From Gemmatimonadales bacterium (GTDB taxonomy: Bacteria; Gemmatimonadota; Gemmatimonadetes; Gemmatimonadales; GWC2-71-9): a DNA stretch of 8,234 nucleotides. The notes below the pieces were generated by a model, which was given only the letters and a program-made list of their open reading frames with translations, was not told the origin of the DNA and made no database searches. Both the position numbers and the translations under genes were made by a program. The first letter of the stretch is position 1, and every line of letters begins with the position of its first letter. This document shows positions 1 to 8,124 of this stretch, piece by piece. The stretch is from contig JACCSZ010000046.1 of assembly GCA_013812695.1 (NCBI GenBank), forward strand, positions 1 to 8,234, in the 5' to 3' direction.

Positions 1-1826
1 TTCCAGGCGAGATTGGCCATGAGCGCCACCTCGGCGAAGGTCTTGGCCTGATCGCCCGAGCCCCGTACCCGGAACGCATCGTCCTTCCACTCGATGTCCT
101 GCTCGTTGGCCTCGAGCAGGTGCGCGGCGATCTTCTTCGCTTTGTCCTTGACCCGCTGCGTGGCCACCTTGACCGCCGAGCCGCACACCGCGGTCGAGCG
201 GCTGCCGTAGGTGCCCCAGCCCTGCGGCGTGGTCTCGGTGTCGCCGTGGACGATTTCGACGTTCTCGATCGGGTACCCGAACTCCTCGGCCACGATCTGG
301 GCGAAGGTCGTCTCCTCGCCCTGCCCGTGCGGGCTGGCGCCGATGTAGACCCGCACCACGCCGGTCGGGTAGACCCGCACGATGGCGGAGTCATAGAGGC
401 CGCCGCCGAAACCGACCGCGCCCGCCACCTGCGAGGGGCCGAGGCCGCAGATCTCGATGTAGCTGACCACGCCGACGCCCAGGTAGCGCCCCTCCGTCCG
501 GGCATCCGCCTGCTGCCGGCGGAACGCCTGGTAGTCGAGGATCTTGAGCGCCTTGTCGAGCGCTGGCTCGTAGTCGCCCGAGTCGTAGACGAGGCCCGTG
601 GCTACCGTGTAGGGGAACTGGTCCTTCTGGATGAAGTTCTTGCGACGAACCTCGACCGGGTCCAGACCGATCTTTCGGGCGTAGATGTCCACCAGCCGCT
701 CGACCAGAAACGCCGCCTCGGGCCGGCCGGCGCCACGGTAGGCGTCCACCGGGGCGCCACTCGTGTAGACGCCGTGGATCGTGCCCAGGATGTTGGGGAT
801 CCGGTACGCGCCCGAGTAGACCAGCCCGTGCAGGATCGTCGGGATGCCCGGGCCCGCCGTCGAGGCGTAGGCGCCGAGCCCCGCGTAGACCTTGGTACGG
901 AGGCCGGTGATCGTCCCGTCTTTAGTGCCGCACATCTCGACGTGCTCGATGTGGTCGCGGCCGTGGATGGTCACCTTGTAGTTCTCCGACCGATCCTCGG
1001 TCCACTTGACCGGCCGGCCGAGCTGCATGGAGGCGAAGCTCACCAGCGCCTCGTCCGGGTACGCCGGAATCTTGCTGCCGAAACCGCCGCCTACCTCGGG
1101 CGCGATGACGCGGATCCGGTGCTCGGGCAGCTGGAGCATGACCGAGCAGAGAAACCGGTGGATGTGGGGGTTCTGGCTCGTGGCCCAGAGGGTGAGGTGG
1201 CCGCTGCCCTTGTTGTAGCTGGCCACGGCGGCCCGACACTCCATGGCGGTCGGCAGAAGCCGCTGCTGGACGATGCGTTGTTTGACCGTGACGTCGGCCG
1301 TGTTGAACGCCTGCTCGGCGTCGCCGCCGGCCACGACCCAGGTGAAAGCGACGTTGTCCGGTACCTCGTCGTGCAGCTGGGGCGCGCCGGGCTGGGCCAT
1401 CTTCTCGGGGTCGACGCCGCCCTTGAGCGTGTCGTAGTCGACCTCGATCAGATCGATCGCGTCCCGCGCCGCGCTGCGCGACTCCGCCACCACCATCGCG
1501 ACGCCGTCACCCACGTAGCGCACCTTGTCGTACGCGAGCAGCGGATGCGGCGGGATCTTGAGGTCGCAGTTGGGGACGTTCCAGGCGCAGGGCACGGGCA
1601 CGAGCTTGTCCTTGATGTCCTTGCCGGTGTAGACCGCGATGACGCCCGGCGCCTGCTGGGCCGCGCTCACGTCGACCGAGGTGATGCGGGCGTGGGCGTA
1701 GGGGCTCCGCAGGATCGCGGCGTAGGTCAGGCCGGGAAGCTTGACGTCGTCGACGTAGGTCGCGGAGCCGGTGATGAGCCGCGGATCCTCGCGGCGCTTG
1801 ATGGCGGACCCGAACAGCGTGGGCAT
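1..1826 (-). CDS. Molybdenum hydroxylase large subunit (form II CoxL-like / xanthine-aldehyde dehydrogenase family), 3'-truncated by window edge
   Basis: The reading frame translates from ATG at 1824-1826 to the left edge without a stop (608 codons; family proteins are usually about 750-800 residues, so the C-terminus with the catalytic Glu region is missing). The N-terminus MPTLFGSAIKRREDPRLITG is typical of the family. Visible motifs are the a/b-hammerhead region in the first ~125 residues, the molybdopterin-binding GGGFGSK at residues 246-252, AYRGAGR at 362-368 followed by PEA, and HGQGEE near 500-505. AYRGAGR is the form II signature; form I CO dehydrogenases carry AYxCSFR. The enzyme would bind Mo-molybdopterin cytosine dinucleotide and hydroxylate a small carbon substrate, passing electrons to the [2Fe-2S] and FAD subunits. 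An AGGAG at 1833-1837, 6 nt from the ATG, fixes the start and overlaps the upstream gene's TGA. The substrate cannot be read from the sequence. A medium/FAD subunit may lie beyond the left edge, as in coxS-L-M clusters. Confidence 0.93.
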   Translation of the reverse strand, partial: MPTLFGSAIKRREDPRLITGSATYVDDVKLPGLTYAAILRSPYAHARITSVDVSAAQQAPGVIAVYTGKDIKDKLVPVPCAWNVPNCDLKIPPHPLLAYDKVRYVGDGVAMVVAESRSAARDAIDLIEVDYDTLKGGVDPEKMAQPGAPQLHDEVPDNVAFTWVVAGGDAEQAFNTADVTVKQRIVQQRLLPTAMECRAAVASYNKGSGHLTLWATSQNPHIHRFLCSVMLQLPEHRIRVIAPEVGGGFGSKIPAYPDEALVSFASMQLGRPVKWTEDRSENYKVTIHGRDHIEHVEMCGTKDGTITGLRTKVYAGLGAYASTAGPGIPTILHGLVYSGAYRIPNILGTIHGVYTSGAPVDAYRGAGRPEAAFLVERLVDIYARKIGLDPVEVRRKNFIQKDQFPYTVATGLVYDSGDYEPALDKALKILDYQAFRRQQADARTEGRYLGVGVVSYIEICGLGPSQVAGAVGFGGGLYDSAIVRVYPTGVVRVYIGASPHGQGEETTFAQIVAEEFGYPIENVEIVHGDTETTPQGWGTYGSRSTAVCGSAVKVATQRVKDKAKKIAAHLLEANEQDIEWKDDAFRVRGSGDQAKTFAEVALMANLAW

Positions 1827-1836
1827 GAAGGTCTCC

Positions 1837-2334
<498 letters not shown>

Positions 2335-2508
2335 GGAGAGCAGGCTCCTAGGCTCCAAGGGGCGGGATGCAGCCGAGCGGAGGCCGCCGAACACGCGGCC
2401 GGGCTGCGCAGGAAGGCACTCGAATGCGAGGTCATCCTAAGGTCGTCTTCCCCGAACAGGGGGTCAAGGTTCCGCGCCGCGCCGAAGTTACGGGTGCCGC
2501 GCGCGGTC

Positions 2509-2538
2509 TTGACCGGCCATGCGGTCCCGAGGTAGAGT
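2509..2538 (+). promoter_or_regulatory. Candidate sigma70-type promoter of tRNA-Asn
   Basis: TTGACC at 2509-2514 and TAGAGT at 2533-2538 are separated by 18 nt. They match the consensus at 5/6 and 4/6 positions. Transcription would start near 2545, leaving a leader of about 18 nt before the tRNA. A CGGTC-TT-GACCG inverted repeat (2504-2515) overlaps the -35 box. The rest of the 228-bp gap between the hydroxylase operon and the tRNA (2335-2562) contains no supported gene. For the minus-strand operon I see only a weak TAGGAT box (2434-2439) with no acceptable -35. Confidence 0.5.
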
Positions 2539-2562
2539 GTCTTTCGCCCAACGCCATGCTCT

Positions 2563-2635
2563 TGGGGTGTAGCTCAACTGGCAGAGCGCCCGGCTGTTAA
2601 CCGGGAGGTTGCTGGTTCGACCCCAGCCGCCCCAG
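2563..2635 (+). tRNA. trnN: tRNA-Asn (anticodon GTT)
   Basis: A complete 73-nt cloverleaf folds by hand. The acceptor stem TGGGGTG (2563-2569) pairs with CGCCCCA (2628-2634), including one T-G wobble. The D stem is GCTC/GAGC (2572-2575 with 2584-2587). The anticodon stem is CCCGG/CCGGG (2589-2593 with 2601-2605), with the loop CTGTTAA carrying GTT at 2596-2598. The variable loop is 5 nt. The T stem GCTGG/CCAGC (2611-2615 with 2623-2627) closes the loop TTCGACC. The discriminator base is G at 2635, as expected for bacterial asparagine tRNA. CCA is not encoded (TGG follows), so it would be added by CCA-adding enzyme. No duplicated 3' end of the tRNA is seen in the window, so there is no sign of use as an integration site. 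Confidence 0.97.
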
Positions 2636-2636
2636 T

Positions 2637-2672
2637 GGCCGTCATTCCTTCGCAGCGCTGGGGATGGCGGCC
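2637..2672. repeat. Imperfect hairpin between tRNA-Asn and aceB, resembling a decayed copy of the REP element at 6272-6336
   Basis: GGCCGTCAT (2637-2645) pairs with ATGGCGGCC (2664-2672), a 9-bp stem with one T-G pair and an 18-nt loop. No T-run follows on either strand. Positions 2646-2668 match the right arm of the REP-like element (6314-6336) at 18 of 23 bases, sharing TCCTTCGC, CGCT and GGATG. The element lies in the short convergent gap between the tRNA and the end of malate synthase, like the intact copy between the other convergent pair. Confidence 0.45.
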
Positions 2673-2684
2673 GTGTATTTCCGC

Positions 2685-4279
<1,595 letters not shown>

Positions 4280-4283
<4 letters not shown>

Positions 4284-4360
4284 GGGCTCTCAGGCGGGAA
4301 CAGCGTTTCCTGGTTGATGATCTCGGCCGTCTTGGGCGTGCTGGTGACTCCCTGCCGCAC
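4280..4360 (-). CDS. Candidate 26-residue leader peptide/small protein coupled to aceB
   Basis: An ORF of 26 codons runs from GTG (4358-4360) to TGA (4280-4282). It begins MRQGVTSTPKTAEII and ends LFPPESP. I do not recognise a family; the peptide is polar, with no membrane segment. Translation is supported by AAGGAGG at 4367-4373, 6 nt before the GTG, the strongest Shine-Dalgarno in the window. About 22 of 25 internal codons end in G or C, as real genes here do. The stop overlaps the aceB GTG start in the sequence GTGA, a classic coupling arrangement. It lies 28 nt after the interrupted hemolysin gene and behind a strong hairpin. It could be a regulatory leader peptide, a small protein, or a coupling device that loads ribosomes for aceB. 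Against it: short ORFs are easily open by chance at this GC content. Confidence 0.55.
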
Positions 4361-4366
4361 GACGCC

Positions 4367-4373
4367 CCTCCTT
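4367..4373 (-). promoter_or_regulatory. Near-consensus ribosome-binding site (AAGGAGG) for the aceB leader ORF
   Basis: AAGGAGG on the minus strand, with a 6-nt spacer to the GTG at 4360. Only this site explains ribosome entry between the hemolysin stop and aceB, because aceB itself has no well-placed Shine-Dalgarno. Confidence 0.7.
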
Positions 4374-4380
4374 ACTCGGA

Positions 4381-4400
4381 GCGCCGGCTCACGCCGGCGC
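4381..4400 (-). promoter_or_regulatory. GC-only 8-bp hairpin spanning the hemolysin III stop codon, upstream of the aceB leader
   Basis: GCGCCGGC (4381-4388) and GCCGGCGC (4393-4400) form a perfect 8-bp, all-G/C stem around a 4-nt loop. The hemolysin stop codon (4389-4391) sits in the loop. On the minus transcript the stem ends 7 nt before AAGGAGG. No T-run follows on either strand, so it is not a canonical intrinsic terminator. It may limit transcription read-through, protect an RNA end, or influence access to the leader ribosome-binding site. Confidence 0.5.
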
Positions 4401-5024
4401 GACATGGAACAACATGAACACGAAGTGGCACCCGCTCCCCACGAGCACCATCAGGTGCCAGATTTCATGGTGCCCAAACCGGCCGGGGAACGGGTCCGGA
4501 CGTCTCCTGGTGAAGATGATTGCTCCGGCAGTGTAGGCAAGACCGCCGGCGACCAGCCAGACCAGCCCGCCCGGCGGGACCGCGGTCGCCAGTGGCGCCG
4601 CCGCCAGCAGCGCCATGCATCCCATCGCGAGTTAAGTCCCCGTCGAGAGCCAGACTGGCGCGTCAATCCACCAGATCTTGAACGGGATGCCGGCCACCGC
4701 GATGGCCCAGGCCGTGCCCAGCAGCGCCCAGCCCCACGGACCGGCCAGCGTGACCAGCGCGACCGGTGTGTAGGTGCCGGCGATCAGGAAGTAGATCGCG
4801 ACGTGGTCGAGGGTGCGGAGCGGCCGCAGGCGGTGGGCGGGGATCGGAAGCGCGTGGTAGATCGTGCTGGCCGCGTAGAGCAAGATGAGCGACCCGCCGT
4901 AGACCGCGAAGGCCGCGGTTTCGGTGAACCCGTCAGCCAGGCGCAGCAGCAGGGCAGTGCCGAGGGCGGCGAGGATCAGTCCGACGAGATGGGACCAGGC
5001 GTTGACCGGCTCACGAACACGCAT
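4389..5024 (-). pseudogene. Hemolysin III family (PAQR-like) membrane protein interrupted by one in-frame TAA
   Basis: From ATG 5022-5024 the frame encodes a multi-pass membrane protein with hemolysin III motifs: NAWSHLVGLILAALG (8-22), YAASTIYHALP (50-60) and LDHVAIYFLIAGTYTPVAL (72-90). At 4632-4634 it meets TAA, giving a 130-residue product. The same frame continues without a shift for 80 codons to TGA at 4389-4391 and contains the family's last segments, PPGGLVWLVAGGLAYTAGAI and HHEIWHLMVLVGSGCHFVFM, the latter with putative zinc-ligand histidines. Read through, the length is about 211, normal for the family. The stop replaces a residue in a WLST-x2-Y-x2-MG region where relatives usually have Tyr, so one base change (TAC or TAT to TAA) explains it. 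An ATG at 4625 could restart the second half but lacks a ribosome-binding site. Alternatives are sequencing error, stop readthrough or a true recent pseudogene. The family's biochemical role is uncertain. Confidence 0.8.
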
Positions 5025-5030
5025 GGGGAA

Positions 5031-5036
5031 AATCTA
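5031..5036 (-). promoter_or_regulatory. Candidate -10 box for leaderless expression of the hemolysin III gene
   Basis: TAGATT on the minus strand (4/6 to TATAAT) ends 6 nt before the ATG at 5024. No Shine-Dalgarno lies between. This spacing puts the transcript start at or next to the ATG. No convincing -35 box is visible. Confidence 0.4.
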
Positions 5037-5064
5037 GCGCCAGGCCCCGGCCCTGAGCCCGGCC

Positions 5065-5093
5065 TTGTCGCCCGGCGGAGCCCACCCTAGGGT
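5065..5093 (+). promoter_or_regulatory. Candidate promoter for leaderless expression of the glycosyltransferase
   Basis: TTGTCG at 5065-5070 and TAGGGT at 5088-5093 are 17 nt apart. The -10-like box ends 7 nt before the ATG at 5101. The predicted start would coincide with the A of the initiation codon. There is no Shine-Dalgarno upstream of the ATG. Confidence 0.45.
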
Positions 5094-5100
5094 TGAACAC

Positions 5101-6249
5101 ATGCGGATCGCGCTCTTCAGCGAGGTGTACTGGCCGATGGTGAGCGGCGTGGGCGTCACCCTCCTGCGCCTGACCGAGGCGCTGCGGGAACGCGGCCATG
5201 AGGTTCGCATCTATACCGCGACCTACGCGCTGCCCGCGGGCATCGCCGACCGCCCCGAGGTGCACCGCTCCCCGAGCGTGCCGCTGTTTCTGTATCCCGA
5301 CGTGCAGTGGGCGTTCCCGCGGCTCCGGGAAGTGGTGGAGGACCTCCAGGCGTTCCGGCCGGACATCGTCCATGTGGCCACCGAGTTTTCGCTCGGCCTC
5401 GCGGGCGTCAAGGCCGCCCGGCAGCTCGGCCTTCCAATCATAGGCTCCGCGCACACCGACTACGACCAGTACGCCGCCCGCTACGGCGTCCCGTGGGCGC
5501 TCCGGGCGGGCTGGCACTACCTGCGCTGGTTTTACGGGCAGGCGTTCCGGGTGCTCTGTCCGTCGAGCATCTACGAGGACGCGATGCACAGGCATGGGGT
5601 GCTGCACACGGGCATCTGGAGTCGCGGCGTGGATCCGGCAGTGTTCTCTCCCAGCTTCCGAAGCGAGGCGTATCGGGCGGGTTTCGGCGTGGGTCCCGGA
5701 GACCTGCTGGTGACCTACATCGGCCGCATCGCGCGGGAGAAGAACCTCGGCCTGCTGCTCGAGGCGTGGGAGACGCTGGCGCCCCGGCGCGGCTCGGCCA
5801 AGCTGGTGCTGGTGGGTCGCGGGCCGCTCGAGGACGACATTCGCCGGCGGGAGATTCCCGGCGTGTCGGTGTCCGGCCTGCTCGAGGGGCCCGCGCTCTC
5901 GGCAGCGTACTCTTCGGCCGACCTGTTCGCCTTTCCGTCTGCGACCGAAACTTTCGGCAACTCGCTGCTCGAGGCGATGGGCTCGGGCCTGCCGTCGCTG
6001 GTAGCCGCGTCGGGCGGAGTGCTCGAGTTCGCGAACCACGGCGGCAACGCCTGGCTGGTCGAGCCCGACAGCACGCCGGCCATCGTCGAGGGGCTGCAAC
6101 GGCTGCTGGGCGACGCCGCGCTCCGGCGTCGCCTGGCGGCCGGCGCACTCGCTACGGCCCGCGCCCGCGACTGGGCTACCGTGTATGACCGGCTGCTCGA
6201 CGACTACCGCGAGGCGATCGCCGCGAAAGGCGCGACGCGGGCGGCGTGA
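5101..6249 (+). CDS. GT4 family glycosyltransferase (MgtA/SQD2-like alpha-mannosyltransferase type)
   Basis: The 382-residue protein has the GT-B fold signatures of retaining GT4 enzymes. MRIALFSEVYWPMVSGVGVT (1-20) is the N-terminal strand and acceptor loop with the Gly-rich turn. PDIVHVATEF (87-96), GSAHTDYDQY (115-124) and RVLCPSS (150-156) follow. The C-terminal nucleotide-sugar domain shows YIGRIAREKNL (206-216), LVLVGRGPLED (235-245) and FPSATETFGNSLLEAMGSGLP (278-298), which holds the E-x7-E pair (E283 and E291). There is no signal peptide or clear membrane helix, so it probably acts at the inner face of the membrane. By resemblance it adds a hexose, perhaps mannose, to a lipid; donor and acceptor are inferences. 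I placed the start at ATG 5101, where the conserved strand begins; an upstream TTG at 5065 would add 12 unrelated residues and is part of the likely promoter. It is divergent from the hemolysin gene and convergent with pit. Confidence 0.92.
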   Translation: MRIALFSEVYWPMVSGVGVTLLRLTEALRERGHEVRIYTATYALPAGIADRPEVHRSPSVPLFLYPDVQWAFPRLREVVEDLQAFRPDIVHVATEFSLGLAGVKAARQLGLPIIGSAHTDYDQYAARYGVPWALRAGWHYLRWFYGQAFRVLCPSSIYEDAMHRHGVLHTGIWSRGVDPAVFSPSFRSEAYRAGFGVGPGDLLVTYIGRIAREKNLGLLLEAWETLAPRRGSAKLVLVGRGPLEDDIRRREIPGVSVSGLLEGPALSAAYSSADLFAFPSATETFGNSLLEAMGSGLPSLVAASGGVLEFANHGGNAWLVEPDSTPAIVEGLQRLLGDAALRRRLAAGALATARARDWATVYDRLLDDYREAIAAKGATRAA

Positions 6250-6254
6250 GCCCC

Positions 6255-6336
6255 GTCATCCTGAGCCGTCCGTCATCCTGAGCGAAGCGAAGGAGGCATG
6301 ACCCCACATGCGCTCCTTCGCTCCGCTCAGGATGAC
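6255..6336. repeat. REP-like palindromic repeat: long hairpin plus a partial tandem copy
   Basis: GTCATCCTGAGC occurs at 6255-6266 and again at 6272-6283, 17 bp apart. Its inverse GCTCAGGATGAC occurs at 6325-6336. The arms 6272-6300 and 6307-6336 form a stem of about 29 pairs with a single A-C mismatch (6285/6323), one bulged G (6312) and a 6-nt ACCCCA loop. The element fills the gap between two convergent genes: it begins 5 bp after the glycosyltransferase stop and ends 8 bp before the pit stop. No T-run flanks it. It may act as a bidirectional transcription barrier or mRNA 3' stabiliser, the usual proposals for REP elements. Similar GTCATCCTGAGCGAAGCGAAGG palindromes recur between genes in many high-GC bacterial genomes, to my recollection. 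Confidence 0.85.
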
Positions 6337-6344
6337 AGAGCCCC

Positions 6345-7376
6345 CTACGTCCGCAACACCAGGTACGACACCGCCGCGAGGGCCGCGCTCATCGGGATCG
6401 TGAGCGCCCAGGCCCACACGATCCGCGTCGCCACACCCCACCGCACCGCCGAGATCCGCTGCGCGGCGCCGACGCCCACGATGGCGCCGGTGATGGTGTG
6501 CGTCGTGCTCACCGGCACGCCGAGCTGCGAGGCGATCAGGATCGAGATCCCACCCGCCGTCTCCGCGCAGAACCCGCCGAACGGCCGGAGCCTGGTGATG
6601 CGGGTGCCCATCGTCTTGACGATTCGCCAGCCGCCCATGGCGGTGCCCAGGCCGATCGCGCTGTACGCGGCCATTTCCACCCAGAGCGGAATCCGGTCAG
6701 CGTTCGGCACGTACAGATGCCCGAGCCACCCACTCCGGCCGAGGAACAGCGCTTGGGTCGACACCAGGAGGCCGACGATGATGCCCATGGTCTTCTGCGC
6801 GTCGTTGGCTCCGTGACTCAGCGAGTACAGCGCGGCGGAAACCAGTTGCAGCCGGCGAAACACCCGGTCCATCGGCCCCGGGCGGGCGTGCCGCAGCAGC
6901 CACGACAGGCTCACCGTGAGGGTGAGCGCCAGCACCATCCCGAGCAGCGGTGACACCAGGATGAACAGGATGGGCTTGACCCAGCCGTCGAGCAGCAGGG
7001 CGGCGACGCCCGCCTTCGCGATCGCCGCGCCGCCCAGGCCGCCTATCAGGGCATGGCTCGACGAGCTCGGCAGGCCAAAGTACCAGGTGACGAGGTTCCA
7101 GATGATGGCGCCCAGGAGCGCGCTTAGGATCAGGTCGGGGTCGACGATCGACGGCTCGATCAGGCCCTTGCCGATGGTCCGGGCCACCGCGGTGCCGACC
7201 ACAAACGCCGCCGCCACGTTGAAGACCGCCGCCCACACCACTGCCACGCCCGGCGACAGCACCCGGGTCGAGACCACGGTGGCGATCGAGTTGGCGCTGT
7301 CGTGAAAGCCGTTGATGAAATCGAAGACCAGCGCGACGCCGACGATGGCCAGGACGTAGAGCACGTCAGTGGACAT
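6345..7376 (-). CDS. pit: PiT family inorganic phosphate transporter
   Basis: The 343-residue, very hydrophobic protein belongs to the short class of PiT permeases, which take up phosphate (often as metal phosphate) by cation symport across the inner membrane. Both family signatures are present: FINGFHDSANSIATVV (20-35) and SLSHGANDAQKTMGII (185-200). The internal duplication is visible as GLPSSSSHALIGGLGG (101-116) and GVPVSTTHTITGAIVG (286-301). About ten membrane segments are apparent, with a basic cytoplasmic loop around 160-175. The start is ATG 7374-7376. A longer in-frame ORF reaches back to 7523 but lies wholly inside the upstream gene. Only 2 nt separate this ATG from the upstream TGA, and there is no clear Shine-Dalgarno, so translation is probably coupled to the DUF47 gene. 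This pairing is the same as the orfA-pit operon of Sinorhizobium meliloti. Confidence 0.96.
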   Translation of the reverse strand: MSTDVLYVLAIVGVALVFDFINGFHDSANSIATVVSTRVLSPGVAVVWAAVFNVAAAFVVGTAVARTIGKGLIEPSIVDPDLILSALLGAIIWNLVTWYFGLPSSSSHALIGGLGGAAIAKAGVAALLLDGWVKPILFILVSPLLGMVLALTLTVSLSWLLRHARPGPMDRVFRRLQLVSAALYSLSHGANDAQKTMGIIVGLLVSTQALFLGRSGWLGHLYVPNADRIPLWVEMAAYSAIGLGTAMGGWRIVKTMGTRITRLRPFGGFCAETAGGISILIASQLGVPVSTTHTITGAIVGVGAAQRISAVRWGVATRIVWAWALTIPMSAALAAVSYLVLRT

Positions 7377-7378
7377 GC

Positions 7379-7999
7379 TCACGCGTGCTTGATGGAGATC
7401 GATTCCAGTACGTTGCCGGCATCCTCGATGGTGTCGAGCGTCTTCTCGAGGTTGTCGTAGATTTCCTTCCACTTGATCACCTGCAGCGCCTCGGGCTCGC
7501 CCTCGAACAGCCGGCCCAGCCACTCGTGGTAGAGCGAATCGCCCTCCTCCTCGAGCCGCTTCACCTGCACGCAGGCGTCCAGCACGGTGCGGCCTTTGTT
7601 CTTCTCGAGCGCGGCCACCGCCAGCTGAAGCTGCTCGGTGGCGCGGACGATCACCTCGGCGATGACCAGGGCGCCGTCCGGCGACGCCCCCGCGTGAAAG
7701 ATCAGCAGCCGCCGGGCGGTACCGTCGATCAGGTCGATGACGTCATCGAGGCGCGAGGCCAGCTCGTGGATGTCCTCGCGGTCGAGCGGCGTGATGAACA
7801 CCCGGTCCAACCGGGTCACCACGTCGTGGGTGACCTGGTCAGCTTGGTGCTCGAGCCGCTTGATTTGGTCGACGATCACCCCGCGACGGGTACTGTCGGC
7901 CCGCAGCAGGTCCTGCTGCAGCCGCGCGGCCTCCACGGTGAACGTGGCGACCGCGGTGAAAAGGTCGAAAAACTTCTCGTCCCGGGGGAGCAGGCGCAT
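7379..7999 (-). CDS. DUF47 family (PhoU-like) Pit accessory protein
   Basis: The 206-residue protein has the usual length of DUF47 proteins, all-helical relatives of PhoU that are encoded next to PiT transporters. It starts MRLLPRDEKFFDLF, typical of the family. Acidic ExxxD-type metal-binding positions recur in the helices: RLEHQADQVTHDV (48-60), REDIHELASRLDDVIDLID (74-92), KRLEEEGDSLYHE (147-159) and KEIYDNLEKTLDTIEDAGN (178-196). No signal peptide or membrane segment is seen, so it should be cytoplasmic. Its role is thought to be modulation of the partner transporter. The start is ATG 7997-7999, preceded by only a weak GGATG. It is the first gene of a two-gene operon and its TGA lies 2 nt before pit. 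A true PhoU role in the Pst system is less likely because no pst genes are adjacent. Confidence 0.94.
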   Translation of the reverse strand: MRLLPRDEKFFDLFTAVATFTVEAARLQQDLLRADSTRRGVIVDQIKRLEHQADQVTHDVVTRLDRVFITPLDREDIHELASRLDDVIDLIDGTARRLLIFHAGASPDGALVIAEVIVRATEQLQLAVAALEKNKGRTVLDACVQVKRLEEEGDSLYHEWLGRLFEGEPEALQVIKWKEIYDNLEKTLDTIEDAGNVLESISIKHA

Positions 8000-8019
8000 G
8001 TATCATCCAGGTAACGGAC

Positions 8020-8039
8020 GGCGGTTAAGATAACCCGCC
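8020..8039 (-). promoter_or_regulatory. Candidate -10 box within a small inverted repeat upstream of the DUF47-pit operon
   Basis: On the minus strand TATCTT (8027-8032) matches 4/6 of TATAAT and would start transcription about 20 nt before the DUF47 ATG. It lies inside an imperfect inverted repeat, GGCGGTTA (8020-8027) facing TAACCCGCC (8031-8039), which could be an operator. No good -35 box is visible, and I see no Pho-box-like direct repeats. Confidence 0.3.
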
Positions 8040-8124
8040 CCTGGACCGCGCACATCGGGGCACCCGTTCCTTGACGTCGGAGCCTCGAGCGCCAGATTTC
8101 TCCAGTCCCCCGGACCTCCACCCC

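Noticed and set aside
2335..2394. N-terminal extension of the small subunit from ATG 2394
   Set aside because: The extra 20 residues do not resemble the family, and the Shine-Dalgarno at 2345-2349 favours the internal ATG at 2334.
2563..2635. tRNA-Asn as an integration site of a genomic island
   Set aside because: No integrase gene and no second copy of the tRNA 3' end are present in the window.
4626..4640. Frameshift as the cause of the broken hemolysin III gene
   Set aside because: 5024 and 4625 are in the same frame (399 nt apart), so only a nonsense codon separates the halves.
5011..6099. 362-residue minus-strand open frame opposite the glycosyltransferase
   Set aside because: Composition is typical of an antisense shadow, and the plus strand shows a complete GT4 enzyme.
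6255..6336. Canonical intrinsic terminator between the glycosyltransferase and pit
   Set aside because: No T-run follows the stem on either strand, and the tandem half-copy plus wide recurrence of the motif fit a REP-like element better.
7385..8014. 209-residue plus-strand open frame opposite the DUF47 gene
   Set aside because: It mirrors the DUF47 gene codon for codon and shows no independent motif or ribosome-binding site.
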